DNA of 36,087 bases, from positions 1 through 36,087 of the forward strand of contig JAFTGA010000060.1 of assembly GCA_017458145.1 (NCBI GenBank), read 5' to 3'. This stretch comes from Bacteroidales bacterium (GTDB lineage: Bacteria; Bacteroidota; Bacteroidia; Bacteroidales; UBA932). Under the pieces are notes generated by a model. The model was given only the letters and a program-made list of their open reading frames with translations, ran no database searches and had not been told where the DNA came from. Positions 22,538-30,201 of the stretch are shown in pieces (position 1 is the first letter of the stretch; every line of letters starts with the position of its first letter). The position numbers were made by a program, and so were the translations under genes.

Positions 22538-24079
22538 ATGGCAGAATATAGCGAACAAGAACTGATCCGCCGCGAATCGCTGGCGAAACTGAGAGAATTG
22601 GGGATCGAGCCGTATCCGGCAGCCGAATATCCGGTCAATGCCACGGCCGCACAGATCCTCGCGGAATATGATCCGGAAAAGGGCAACCTGCAGGAAGTCT
22701 GCATCGCCGGCCGCCTGATGAGCCGCCGCATCATGGGCGCCGCCTCCTTCGGCGAGCTTCAGGATGAGACCGGCCGTATCCAGGTCTATGTCAAACGGGA
22801 CGAAATCTGCCCGGGCGAGGACAAGACGATGTACAACACCGTCTGGAAGAAGCTGCTGGACATCGGCGACATTGTCGGCATCAAGGGTTTCGCCTTCATC
22901 ACCCAGACCGGCCAGCTCAGCGTACACGCCAAGGAGCTGACGCTGCTGAGCAAGTCGCTGCGCGTGCTCCCGATCGTCAAGGAGCAGGACGGCCAGGTCT
23001 TCGACGCCTTCACGGATCCCGAGCTCCGCTACCGGCAGCGCTATGTCGACCTGATCGTCAATCCGCAGGTCCGCGAGACCTTCGTCAAGCGGGCGAAGAT
23101 CATCGCCACGATGCGCGAGTATTTCAACGCCGCCGGCTGCCTCGAGGTCGAGACCCCGATCCTGCAGGGCATCCCGGGCGGCGCCACGGCGCGTCCGTTC
23201 GTCACGCACCACAACGCCCTGGACATCCCGCTCTACCTGCGTATCGCCAATGAGCTGTACCTCAAGCGCCTGATCGTGGGCGGCTACAGCGGGGTGTACG
23301 AGTTCGCCAAGGACTTCCGCAACGAGGGCATGGACAAGACCCACAATCCGGAGTTCACCTGCATGGAGATCTATGTGGCCTACAAGGACTACAACTGGAT
23401 GATGCAGTTCGTGGAGACGATGCTCGCCAAGGTCTCGACGGCCGTCAACGGCACCACGAAGGTGAAGATCGGGGAGAACGAGGTCGATTTCGGCGGGACC
23501 TACCGCCGCCTCCCGATCCTCGACGCCATCAGGGAATACGCCGGCGTGGACGTGAAGGGCATGGACGAGGAGCAGCTCCGCGCCACCTGCAAGCGGCTGA
23601 ACGTCGAGATCGAACCCTCGATGGGCAAGGGCAAGCTGATCGACGCCATCTTCGGCACCTACTGCGAGGACAAGCTCATCCAGCCGACTTTCATCATCGA
23701 CTATCCGGTGGAGATGTCTCCGCTGACCAAGCGCCACCGCACCGATCCCACGCTTACCGAGCGTTTCGAGCTCTTCGTCTGCGGCAAGGAACTGGCGAAC
23801 GCCTATTCCGAGCTGAACGATCCGATCGACCAGCTGGAGCGTTTCGAGGAGCAGGCCCGGCTCAAGAGCAAGGGCGACGACGAGGCGATGTATATCGACA
23901 TGGACTTCGTCCGCGCGCTGGAATACGGCATGCCGCCGACCTCCGGGCTCGGGATGGGCATCGACCGCCTGACGATGTTCATGACCGGCCAGACCACCAT
24001 CCAGGACGTCCTGTTCTTCCCGCAGATGCGGCCTGAGAAGGTTCTTAAAAAAGAGAATAAAGACCAGACCGACCAATGA
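22538..24079 (+). CDS. lysS: Lysyl-tRNA synthetase, class II
   Basis: The 513-residue enzyme charges tRNA-Lys. It has an N-terminal OB-fold anticodon-binding domain ([20 protein letters not shown]) and the class II catalytic core: motif 1 region [23 protein letters not shown], motif 2 [15 protein letters not shown], and motif 3 [12 protein letters not shown] near the end. The length is close to the E. coli enzyme; many Bacteroides LysS proteins have a C-terminal extension that is lacking here. It overlaps the methyltransferase gene by 4 bp (ATGA), so the three genes lysS - methyltransferase - aroE form one operon. Confidence 0.96.
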   Translation: MAEYSEQELIRRESLAKLRELGIEPYPAAEYPVNATAAQILAEYDPEKGNLQEVCIAGRLMSRRIMGAASFGELQDETGRIQVYVKRDEICPGEDKTMYNTVWKKLLDIGDIVGIKGFAFITQTGQLSVHAKELTLLSKSLRVLPIVKEQDGQVFDAFTDPELRYRQRYVDLIVNPQVRETFVKRAKIIATMREYFNAAGCLEVETPILQGIPGGATARPFVTHHNALDIPLYLRIANELYLKRLIVGGYSGVYEFAKDFRNEGMDKTHNPEFTCMEIYVAYKDYNWMMQFVETMLAKVSTAVNGTTKVKIGENEVDFGGTYRRLPILDAIREYAGVDVKGMDEEQLRATCKRLNVEIEPSMGKGKLIDAIFGTYCEDKLIQPTFIIDYPVEMSPLTKRHRTDPTLTERFELFVCGKELANAYSELNDPIDQLERFEEQARLKSKGDDEAMYIDMDFVRALEYGMPPTSGLGMGIDRLTMFMTGQTTIQDVLFFPQMRPEKVLKKENKDQTDQ

Positions 24080-25068
24080 CCGAAGTCATCACCTCCGCTT
24101 CGAATCCGAAGATCAAACGGCTCCTCGCGTTGCAGCAGAAATCCTCTGCACGGCGCGAGGCCGGTCTTTTCGTGGTCGAAGGGAGGCGGGAGCTCCGGCA
24201 CTGCCTCGACGCCGGCTTCGAGATCGACACGATCTTCCACTGCCCCGGACTGCTTTCCACTCCGCCGGGCGGCTGGGTCCCTCCCGTTCACGAAGCCACG
24301 GGCGGCTACGGTTCTTCGGCTGCGCCTGCCAGAAAACCTTTTTCTTCGGAGGCGGTAACTGCCCCAGGAAACCGTGCCACCCTCGGCACCGTAAGAGGGG
24401 GGACCGCAAGCGAAGCGCAGCGGTGGGGTCGAGCGAAGCGAGACGTTTCCGGGGGCAGTTCGCCGCGACGAAATTCTGAAAAGGTTTTCGCGGTAAGCGG
24501 AGACGTGTACCGGAAGATAGCGATGCGTGAGGGGACGGAGGGGGTGATCGCGGAGGTCAGGATTCCGGAGCGGCGCCTGGAAGACCTGTCGCTGCCGGAG
24601 AACCCGCTGGTGATGGTGCTGGAAAGCGTCGAAAAGCCCGGGAACCTCGGAGCGGTGCTGCGCAGCGCCGATGCCGCCGGGGCCGACGCCGTGCTCTGCT
24701 GCGACCCGCTGACCGACCTGTGGAACCCGAACCTCATCCGCGCCTCGGTCGGCGCCGTATTCACGGTCCCCTGCGTGTGCTGCGGTTCGGAGGAGGCGAT
24801 CGCCTTCCTCAAGGCGCGCGGCATCCGCATCCTGACGGCGCAGCTGCAGGATTCTTCCCTCTATTACGACTGTGGCATGACCGGCGGCACCGCCCTCGTG
24901 ATGGGCACGGAGGCCACCGGGCTCACGCCGCAATGGCGCGAAGCGGCCGACGCCCACATCCGCATCCCGATGCTGGGAGCGCTGGACTCGCTGAACGTGT
25001 CCGTCTCCGCCGCCATCCTCCTTTTCGAAGCCGTCAGGCAACGCCAAAACACCCGCAACGATGGATAA
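24076..25068 (+). CDS. SpoU/TrmH-family RNA 2'-O-methyltransferase carrying an internal palindromic insert
   Basis: This SPOUT-class methyltransferase probably acts on rRNA or tRNA ribose. An N-terminal substrate-binding domain begins [19 protein letters not shown] and [14 protein letters not shown] motifs are motif 1 [20 protein letters not shown] with RSADAAGAD, motif 2 [10 protein letters not shown] and motif 3 [20 protein letters not shown]. Length is 330 residues instead of about 255. The excess is residues ~61-135, a low-complexity stretch with no family similarity, inserted between [10 protein letters not shown] and [15 protein letters not shown], which would normally lie close together. 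The insert preserves frame and falls in the linker between the N-terminal domain and the SPOUT fold, so the enzyme may still work. Overlaps lysS by 4 bp and aroE by 8 bp. Confidence 0.87.
   Translation: MTEVITSASNPKIKRLLALQQKSSARREAGLFVVEGRRELRHCLDAGFEIDTIFHCPGLLSTPPGGWVPPVHEATGGYGSSAAPARKPFSSEAVTAPGNRATLGTVRGGTASEAQRWGRAKRDVSGGSSPRRNSEKVFAVSGDVYRKIAMREGTEGVIAEVRIPERRLEDLSLPENPLVMVLESVEKPGNLGAVLRSADAAGADAVLCCDPLTDLWNPNLIRASVGAVFTVPCVCCGSEEAIAFLKARGIRILTAQLQDSSLYYDCGMTGGTALVMGTEATGLTPQWREAADAHIRIPMLGALDSLNVSVSAAILLFEAVRQRQNTRNDG
24256..24480 (+). repeat. Palindromic insert of ~225 bp inside the methyltransferase gene
   Basis: Nested inverted repeats: GAAAACCTTTTT (24332-24343) pairs with GAAAAGGTTTTC (24478-24489), 11 of 12; AACTGCCCCAGGAAAC (24357-24372) pairs with GTTTCCGGGGGCAGTT (24445-24460), 15 of 16. 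Inside are smaller stems: GTGCC/GGCAC (24374-24389), ACCGC/GCGGT (about 24403-24424) and the repeated motif GCGAAGCG. The left ~75 bp (24256-24330) has its own small stems but no partner on the right. Exact borders are inferred from where the protein similarity resumes. Confidence 0.8.
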
Positions 25069-25720
25069 ATTCGGACTGATCGGCTACCCGATCGCACATT
25101 CCCTCAGCCCTGCACTGTTCCGTGCCGCCTATCACGGAAAATACCTCTATGAACTGATCGAAACCCCCGATTTCGAACAGGCCTGGGCCCGGTTCCTGTC
25201 GGACTACAGGGCCATCAACGTCACCGCGCCCTTCAAAGGGCACGCCTTCGACCGGGCCGACTGGACCAGTCCCGAGTGCACCCGCTGCGGCGCGACCAAC
25301 CTCGTCGTGAAGACCCCGGACGGGCTCAAGGCCTACAATTCGGATTATCTAGGCGTCAAGGCGCTGCTGGAGCCGCTCGGACGCGGCACCGCCGCCGTGA
25401 TCGGATTCGGCGGCGCCGGCAAGGCCGCCCTGGCCGCTGCGGAAGACCTGGGCTTCAACACGACGCTCTGGCGCCACGCGGAGATCGCCCGTGGCGTGCA
25501 GGCCGACGTGATCATCTACACCCTGCCCCGCTTCGCCCCGGGCGCCGACCGGCTCGAATGCACGCACCTGATCGAGGCCAACTACAAGGATCCCTGCCTG
25601 TCCGCCCGTCCGGGCTACATCCCCGGCACGGCCTGGCACCTCCAGCAGGCCGTCCTCGGCTACGCCCTGATGACGGGCGAGGCGCCCGATCCCGCTCCGA
25701 TGCGGACAGTCTATCGCTGA
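25061..25720 (+). CDS. aroE: Shikimate dehydrogenase, compact form
   Basis: This enzyme reduces 3-dehydroshikimate to shikimate in aromatic amino acid biosynthesis. Motifs are YPIAHSLSP (9-17), the shikimate-binding/catalytic lysine K59 in NVTAPFKG, D95 in YNSDYLG, and the Rossmann glycine loop GFGGAGKAA (115-123). The protein is short (219 residues against about 245-280): the stretch after the Rossmann beta-2 strand, which normally holds the NRT-type NADP-binding loop, is reduced to TTLWRHAEIARG. It overlaps the methyltransferase gene by 8 bp and converges with aroK, the next enzyme of the pathway, with a 10-bp overlap of the two 3' ends. Confidence 0.92.
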   Translation: MDKFGLIGYPIAHSLSPALFRAAYHGKYLYELIETPDFEQAWARFLSDYRAINVTAPFKGHAFDRADWTSPECTRCGATNLVVKTPDGLKAYNSDYLGVKALLEPLGRGTAAVIGFGGAGKAALAAAEDLGFNTTLWRHAEIARGVQADVIIYTLPRFAPGADRLECTHLIEANYKDPCLSARPGYIPGTAWHLQQAVLGYALMTGEAPDPAPMRTVYR

Positions 25721-26226
25721 TCCGACATGATTTTTGTAATCTTGAGAATCTCCCCCGCCACTTCGGCGGGGGTTTTTCCGTCCGTATCGACGGTCAGCTC
25801 CGCCTGGGCATAGAGGGGCGCTCGGGCGGCGTAGAGCGCGTCGGCATCCGCGAACAGGGGCCGGGAGGCGTCGGAGGCCCCCAGGCGCTGCCGGATGGTC
25901 TCCAGGCGGGTGCGCAGGAAGACGCTCCGCGTACGCGAAAAGACCAGTTCGCGGGCCTCTGACAGGGTCAGGGCGCCGCCACCGAGAGCGAGCACGGTGT
26001 CCTGTCCGGCCGCATCCGCCTCGTCGAGCACGGCGCGGAGCGTCGCCAGTTCGACGGCCCGGAAAGCCGCTTCGCCGCCTTCCCGGAAGATGTCCGGGAT
26101 GCTCCGGCCCGTCCGGACGACGATTTCGCCGTCCAGGTCGATGAAACGTGCGTCCAGCCGTGCCGCCAGTTCGCGCCCGGTGCTGCTCTTGCCGCAGCCC
26201 ATGAATCCGGTGAGGGAGATGATCAT
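25711..26226 (-). CDS. aroK: Shikimate kinase
   Basis: The 171-residue enzyme phosphorylates shikimate at O3. It begins MIISLTGFMGCGKSSTGREL, whose P-loop is G7-x4-G-K13-S14. The D of DLDGEIV, the R of FREGGEAAFR and the glycine-rich LALGGGALT bind shikimate; LFADADALYAARAPLYAQA is the lid-to-C-terminal region. I chose ATG 26226 because the family starts there; the ORF extends to 26265. It is convergent with aroE, and its last codons contain the apparent aroE terminator. Two decayed partial copies of this gene lie at 27029-27126 and 29995-30174. Confidence 0.95.
   Translation of the reverse strand: MIISLTGFMGCGKSSTGRELAARLDARFIDLDGEIVVRTGRSIPDIFREGGEAAFRAVELATLRAVLDEADAAGQDTVLALGGGALTLSEARELVFSRTRSVFLRTRLETIRQRLGASDASRPLFADADALYAARAPLYAQAELTVDTDGKTPAEVAGEILKITKIMSDQR
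25752..25777 (+). terminator. Intrinsic terminator for aroE, embedded in the aroK coding sequence
   Basis: CCCCCGCC (25752-25759), loop ACTTC, GGCGGGGG (25765-25772) and TTTTT (25773-25777) form an 8-bp perfect GC stem with a T-run, 31 nt after the aroE stop. On the minus strand the same bases encode KTPAEVAGE near the aroK C-terminus. Copies recur in both aroK remnants (27047-27072, 30016-30040). Confidence 0.82.
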
Positions 26227-26246
26227 TATACACCTATTATTCCATA

Positions 26247-26254
26247 CAAATATA
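26247..26254 (-). promoter_or_regulatory. Candidate -7 box for aroK
   Basis: The minus strand reads TATATTTG, 21 nt upstream of the aroK ATG at 26226. No convincing -33 box at the right distance. Confidence 0.5.
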
Positions 26255-26325
26255 CAAGATTTCAAAAACGTATGAGGTGGCTGGAAGCAAATTCGTTAAA
26301 TTCAAAATTAATCATCTGAAAAATT

Positions 26326-26354
26326 TTGAATTTTAGAACTTAACCCTAACTTTG
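26326..26354 (+). promoter_or_regulatory. Promoter for higBA
   Basis: TTG at 26326-26328 (within TTTTG), 18-nt spacer, TAACTTTG at 26347-26354. The predicted start lies near 26358, about 13 nt before the higB ATG at 26371. The surrounding 26227-26346 is AT-rich with several AATTTT/AAAATT stretches that could be operator half-sites for the HigBA repressor, but I cannot define them. Confidence 0.65.
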
Positions 26355-26370
26355 CGACAAAGATCGCCGT

Positions 26371-26670
26371 ATGAGAATTGTGTCACACAGGAAGTTGAAG
26401 GACTTTTACAGCCAGCCCGGAAGAGAAGACGCCAAGGCACCTCTTGAGCACTGGTATGCCATCGCGGATAATGCCGTCTGGTCAGGACTGACGGATATCC
26501 GGAAAGATTTTGCCTCGGCGGATTATGTGGGGAATCAGCACTATGTTTTCAACATCGGAGGGAACAAGTACCGCTTGGTGGTCGTGGCGGAATTCATGAT
26601 GGGCTATCTCTTCATCCGTTTCGTCGGCACGCATCAGGAGTATAACAAAATCGACGCATCAACAATATAG
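26371..26670 (+). CDS. higB: HigB-type toxin (type II toxin-antitoxin, RelE-like mRNA interferase)
   Basis: This 99-residue protein matches the HigB_toxin family: MRIVSHRKLKDF start, APLEHWYAIADNAVWSGLTDI in the middle, then FNIGGNKYRLVVVAEF and LFIRFVGTHQEYNKID at the end. Members cleave mRNA on the ribosome when not bound by HigA. The toxin-before-antitoxin order and the 3-nt gap to the HTH gene support a HigBA pair. It lies between intact aroK and an aroK remnant, so it is probably acquired cargo. Confidence 0.92.
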   Translation: MRIVSHRKLKDFYSQPGREDAKAPLEHWYAIADNAVWSGLTDIRKDFASADYVGNQHYVFNIGGNKYRLVVVAEFMMGYLFIRFVGTHQEYNKIDASTI

Positions 26671-26673
26671 CCT

Positions 26674-27033
26674 ATGGGACGTATCACGGAAATGCAATAC
26701 CAGTATGCGCTGGAGCGCATCGAGGACCTGCTGCCGCTTGTCAGCGGGGAGGATCCGAATGAGGAGAAGGCGGTGGAACTTTCCATCTATTCCGATATCA
26801 TCATCGAATATGAGAAAGAACATTTCCCCATTGAGAAGCCGACTCCCGCTGAATTGATCCAGGAGTCTCTTATTGAGAAACAGCTGACCCAAAAGGAACT
26901 GGCTTCCCGGATCGGGGTCAGCCCTTCCCGGATCAGCGACTATGTCTCCGGCCGGGCTGAACCGACCCTGCGGATTGCCAGCCGCCTCTGTGCCACGCTC
27001 GGGATCACCCCTGCCGCCATGCTCGGTCTGTAA
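26674..27033 (+). CDS. higA: HigA-type antitoxin with HTH domain
   Basis: The 119-residue antitoxin and probable autorepressor of the higBA operon. N-terminal ~65 residues are helical and acidic; the C-terminal HTH_3/XRE domain contains LTQKELASRIGVSPSRISDY and VSGRAEPTL. The longer N-terminal arm fits the HigA type in which the antitoxin neutralises the toxin by wrapping it. Its stop codon lies at the exact edge of a sequence block similar to the aroK 3' end, which supplies a downstream terminator-like hairpin. Confidence 0.9.
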   Translation: MGRITEMQYQYALERIEDLLPLVSGEDPNEEKAVELSIYSDIIIEYEKEHFPIEKPTPAELIQESLIEKQLTQKELASRIGVSPSRISDYVSGRAEPTLRIASRLCATLGITPAAMLGL

Positions 27034-27126
27034 TCCGGAGAAGTTTCCCCGCCACTGCGGCGGGGGATTTTTCGTCCGTATCCACCATGCAGGCGGCCTA
27101 GGCATAGAGCGGAGCGCGGTAGGCGA
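27029..27126 (-). pseudogene. Decayed aroK C-terminal remnant (copy B)
   Basis: Minus-strand translation gives VAYRAPLYA, a TAG stop, AACMVDTDEKSPAAVAGKLL and RITD. This aligns with the intact AroK C-terminus (AARAPLYAQAELTVDTDGKT ... PAEVAGEILKITK). Only about the last 33 codons are present. One CAG has become a TAG stop. DNA identity to intact aroK is roughly three quarters over 85 bp by eye, so this copy is older or from a more distant donor than the one at 29995-30174. It starts within the last bases of higA. Confidence 0.75.
27047..27072 (+). terminator. aroK-derived terminator after higBA
   Basis: CCCCGCC (27047-27053), loop ACTGC, GGCGGGG (27059-27065), then TTTTT at 27068-27072. It starts 13 nt after the higA stop. 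Same hairpin as at 25752, with the loop changed by one base. Confidence 0.72.
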
Positions 27127-27201
27127 CCACGATGCTGCCACCAGAAATTGGGCACAATATTCCAGCCCAGGTCTATGCGATGACCGCATAAGAAGGGAAA
27201 G

Positions 27202-27232
27202 TTTGGAAATAATCAAAAAAAAGCTATTTTTG
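27202..27232 (+). promoter_or_regulatory. Promoter for the subtilase-lipoprotein pair
   Basis: TTTG at 27202-27205, 19-nt spacer, TATTTTTG at 27225-27232: a textbook Bacteroidota promoter. The leader to the ATG at 27303 would be about 66 nt. The rest of 27127-27302 contains no other supported feature. Confidence 0.75.
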
Positions 27233-27302
27233 TATCTAATAACCAAAGAGAGATTAATTTAGAAAACCTGTCAATCAGAGAGTCCCAATCAAACAGCTTC
27301 TT

Positions 27303-29363
27303 ATGAGACATTTTTTCTTTTTGTTTTGTTTCATCGTCCCTTTAATGGGAGGATGTTCGTATCTCTCCTTAAAGGAGCAAAATTTTTCCCTGCCCGCCCA
27401 AGATCAAAATCAAGTTTCAACTAAGGCGCATACGAGGAATGAAATCTTTTATTATTATTTCGACCAAAGAATCTCTTTGCAGGAACGGCGCGATTTACTT
27501 TTTGTACATTTTCGCGATGAACCGTCTCAAGAGCATTTTTTTTCGAACCTCAATTACACAACAAATTTCAAGAAATGGACTCCAGGGGGAGAAGCCTTTT
27601 CTTCCCTTTCCTCTAAGATTTCAGTGATTCAGTCCACCAATGGGGACTTTACGGAAGATTTTACTGTGAGCCTATCGAAGCACGAAGACATTGAGTTCGT
27701 TTCATATGTTTTGGAATATCAAGGGAGGTTTTCTGCTGTTGACAATTCATTTTCAGTTAAATTAAAGAATATCTCTGATTTGGGAAGGGTACAAGCCCTA
27801 ACGGATAAGTATGGGTGTAAACTCATCCAGGAAAAATTATCTGGAGAAAATATCTATTATGTTCAAGTAGGAGAAAAAACCGAACAATCTTCCATCCAAC
27901 TTTCTGATATCTTTTTTGAAACCGGACTCTTCGAATTCAGCTCACCTGCTTTCTACTCCTTTGATGCTTTAGAGTCAGAAGATCCTTTCTTCAGTTATCA
28001 GTGGGCTTTGTCCGGATCCGGGCCTTTTGAACTTACCGGGGCGCCAATCAATATCACTCAAGCATGGAGTATCACCGAAGGCAGCAGCAACATTACTGTA
28101 GCGGTCTTGGATAACGGCGTAGAACTGAATCATCCGGATCTAGCAAGTAATTTAATAACAGGGTATGAATATCAGAGCAGCAATGGGGGTGCTCCTGTAT
28201 ATGGCACAGAATATCACGGAACAGCCGTTGCTGGCATAATTGGTGCCCAAAAAGACAATTCACTTGGCATCAGTGGCGTTGCTCCAGGATGCAAAATTAT
28301 GCCAATTCGTGTATTGGAGAATAATGTTCTCAACTATACAAAAGCCGTGGAAGGCATCTATTGGGCACGCAATAACGGAGCAGATGTCATTAACTGCTCT
28401 TGGCGCGCCAACAATCCTTGTGCATTGTTGACCAATGCACTTAATAACGCGCCTGGTTGCGTTGTGGTGTTCTCTGCAGGAAACGATTATAGCGAGGTAA
28501 ATTATCCCGCCTCACTGCCATCCGTTATTGCCGTTGGAGCGACAGAACTTGACAGAAGCCGTGCTAATTTCAGCAGCTATGGAGTCGAATTGGATCTTGC
28601 CGCGCCTGGTGTTTACATTATGACAACTGACCGCCAAGGGAGCAACGGAACTAATACTAGCACATCATCTTTAGATTGCAGTAACCGAGATTATACTTGG
28701 CTTTTTGGTGGGACTTCAGCAGCAGCGTCGTACGTATCTGGAGTTGCCGCCTTAATTCTTTCCAAATATCCAGACTTAAGTAAATCTCAGGTCCAGCGTG
28801 CTCTTGAACTTGGATGTTCAAAACCATCTGGATACACATACACCCAAGATTCATATTATCCAGTCGGTTATTGGAATAATGAACTTGGATATGGATATAT
28901 TAATGCTTATCAATCTCTTTATCAAGCTTCCATCCTACACCAGCAGAATGTCCTGGACAGTTCAGCGGGCATTGATATTTACGTTGAAAACAATTCAAGT
29001 GTTGACTTAGAGGATGTTTTCGTTCTACTGCAGGGGCAAATCGATGGTGCCACGACCACATTGATTTCTTGCATTATTCCCGATCTGCAAAATGGACATC
29101 CGGAAGGGTATCCGGTTTATCGGGGAGAAACCATTTCAGCAACTCCCGGAACAACTATTACCAACCTGCATCTGGAGATATCCGCACATACCGAAACCTA
29201 CGGACAAGATGTCCGGATTGCGGCAGGCATTGACGAGTCCGTTCTTTCGGACTATGATGATTTTTTCTTCGCGACAAGTGGCAGCACCTATCAATGCACG
29301 CTTCCGAATACCACTGTCCCCAATGCGTCCAGACGCATGTTATATATTGAAATAACTTATTAA
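27303..29363 (+). CDS. Subtilisin-like (S8 family) serine protease, surface or periplasmic lipoprotein
   Basis: The 686-residue protein opens with a lipoprotein signal peptide (MRHFFFLFCFIVPLMGGC, lipobox cysteine C18). A ~230-residue N-terminal region could act as a propeptide. The S8 domain covers about 245-545: catalytic D270 in VAVLDNGVELNHPDL, H305 in EYHGTAVAG, oxyanion N394 in FSAGNDYS, and S472 in FGGTSAAASYVSGVAALI. The last ~140 residues are a beta-rich C-terminal domain. The usual proline after GTSxA is serine here. DNA is visibly AT-richer than the flanking genes, with TTA, ATA and AAT codons common, indicating horizontal acquisition. It is followed 10 bp later by a second lipoprotein gene. 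Confidence 0.92.
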   Translation: MRHFFFLFCFIVPLMGGCSYLSLKEQNFSLPAQDQNQVSTKAHTRNEIFYYYFDQRISLQERRDLLFVHFRDEPSQEHFFSNLNYTTNFKKWTPGGEAFSSLSSKISVIQSTNGDFTEDFTVSLSKHEDIEFVSYVLEYQGRFSAVDNSFSVKLKNISDLGRVQALTDKYGCKLIQEKLSGENIYYVQVGEKTEQSSIQLSDIFFETGLFEFSSPAFYSFDALESEDPFFSYQWALSGSGPFELTGAPINITQAWSITEGSSNITVAVLDNGVELNHPDLASNLITGYEYQSSNGGAPVYGTEYHGTAVAGIIGAQKDNSLGISGVAPGCKIMPIRVLENNVLNYTKAVEGIYWARNNGADVINCSWRANNPCALLTNALNNAPGCVVVFSAGNDYSEVNYPASLPSVIAVGATELDRSRANFSSYGVELDLAAPGVYIMTTDRQGSNGTNTSTSSLDCSNRDYTWLFGGTSAAASYVSGVAALILSKYPDLSKSQVQRALELGCSKPSGYTYTQDSYYPVGYWNNELGYGYINAYQSLYQASILHQQNVLDSSAGIDIYVENNSSVDLEDVFVLLQGQIDGATTTLISCIIPDLQNGHPEGYPVYRGETISATPGTTITNLHLEISAHTETYGQDVRIAAGIDESVLSDYDDFFFATSGSTYQCTLPNTTVPNASRRMLYIEITY

Positions 29364-29373
29364 TATATAAAAT

Positions 29374-29922
29374 ATGAAAAGAGCATTTATCTTACTGATC
29401 TGCCTTCTGCCTTTCATCGGAGGGTGTATGAATAATCTGGAATATATCTTCAACAGTGATGATGCCAATATCCTCGCCCCCGTATCAGATGAAAATGGCG
29501 TTATACTGGTCTTTGACGATAAGGACTGCAACGGTGGTTTCCAGCTGCTGACTCATATGGTACTGGATAAAATGGGGCTCACCTCCAAGATGAAAAGTTG
29601 GGATAAAGATGGCCTGGATGCCGTTGCCGCAGTGATTAATGACCAGAGCCTGTTGGAGAATTACGTCAACGGCGACAACGTGTATCTTTGGCCGGAAATT
29701 GATTTCGAAAAATATTCCCTGGTGATTGGCTGCTATTATGCCACAAGCGGAGGTCAACAGGTTCACAATCAACGTCTCATTCCAAAGAAAGAATCGCTGC
29801 AACTCTACCTTGAGATAAAGGACCTTGGAGGAACTGCCGACATACGCACGAGATTTTTTGGCGCCCTTTTTCCCAGAGTTCCCGATCTTCCGGTCGATGC
29901 CCATCTTTGGAATAACCGATAA
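29374..29922 (+). CDS. Small lipoprotein, partner of the subtilase; unknown family
   Basis: The 182-residue protein has a lipoprotein signal peptide (MKRAFILLICLLPFIGGC, lipobox C18) very similar to that of the upstream protease, so both should be sorted alike. I do not recognise the mature domain. It has alternating hydrophobic strands in the second half (YSLVIGCYYATSGG; LQLYLEIKDLGG) that faintly recall the PrcB protease-complex subunit of dentilisin-type operons, where a subtilisin-like lipoprotein protease and a small lipoprotein work together. This is a guess from architecture only. A role as inhibitor or chaperone of the neighbouring protease is equally possible. Confidence 0.8.
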   Translation: MKRAFILLICLLPFIGGCMNNLEYIFNSDDANILAPVSDENGVILVFDDKDCNGGFQLLTHMVLDKMGLTSKMKSWDKDGLDAVAAVINDQSLLENYVNGDNVYLWPEIDFEKYSLVIGCYYATSGGQQVHNQRLIPKKESLQLYLEIKDLGGTADIRTRFFGALFPRVPDLPVDAHLWNNR

Positions 29923-29994
29923 CTCCGAAACTGTCAAGTTACAGGGTCGTACTTACAATTAGGGACTTCCGGTTCTATCCTCAAATCAAAGACG

Positions 29995-30174
29995 ATTTGA
30001 CGATAGAGATAATCTCCTCCGCCACTTCGGCGGGGGTTTTCCGTCCGTATCGACAGCATCGGGGGCCGGGGCATAGACGGGCTCGCGGGCGGCATAGAGG
30101 GCGTCGGCATCAGCGAACAGGGGCCGGTGCTGCTCTTGCCGCAGCCCATGAATCCGGTGAGGGAGATGATCATT
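29995..30174 (-). pseudogene. aroK: aroK pseudogene with internal deletion (copy C)
   Basis: Both ends of aroK are present but the middle is gone. The 51 bp at 30124-30174 are identical to 26177-26227 of intact aroK (start codon, MIISLTGFMGCGKSSTG). They join directly to sequence matching the C-terminal part (LFADADALYAAREPVYAPAP, then VDTDGK). About 316 bp are missing, at a CCGG shared by both edges, suggesting a microhomology deletion. One T is also missing from the T-run after the hairpin, a second frame break. The C-terminal part differs from intact aroK by scattered substitutions (roughly 87% identical by eye) while the 5' part is identical, so the two halves have different histories. 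Confidence 0.85.
30016..30040 (+). terminator. aroK-derived terminator after the subtilase-lipoprotein pair
   Basis: CCTCCGCC (30016-30023), loop ACTTC, GGCGGGGG (30029-30036, one T-G wobble), TTTT (30037-30040). It lies 93 nt after the lipoprotein stop, in the same position relative to cargo as the hairpins after aroE and higBA. Confidence 0.7.
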
Positions 30175-30193
30175 TTTTTGGAAACTTACCGGA

Positions 30194-30201
30194 CAAAGAT
30201 A
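30194..30201 (-). promoter_or_regulatory. Relic -7 box of the aroK pseudogene
   Basis: The minus strand reads TATCTTTG, 22 nt upstream of the pseudogene ATG (30173). It probably marks an ancestral aroK promoter, which would place aroK next to and divergent from ssb before the cargo arrived. On the plus strand only an imperfect box (TATCTTGT, 30225-30232) is seen ahead of ssb. Confidence 0.4.

Noticed and set aside
21659-24076. An 805-codon minus-strand open frame opposite the SDR and lysS genes
   Set aside because: Antisense shadow; lysS and the SDR carry all expected catalytic motifs on the plus strand.
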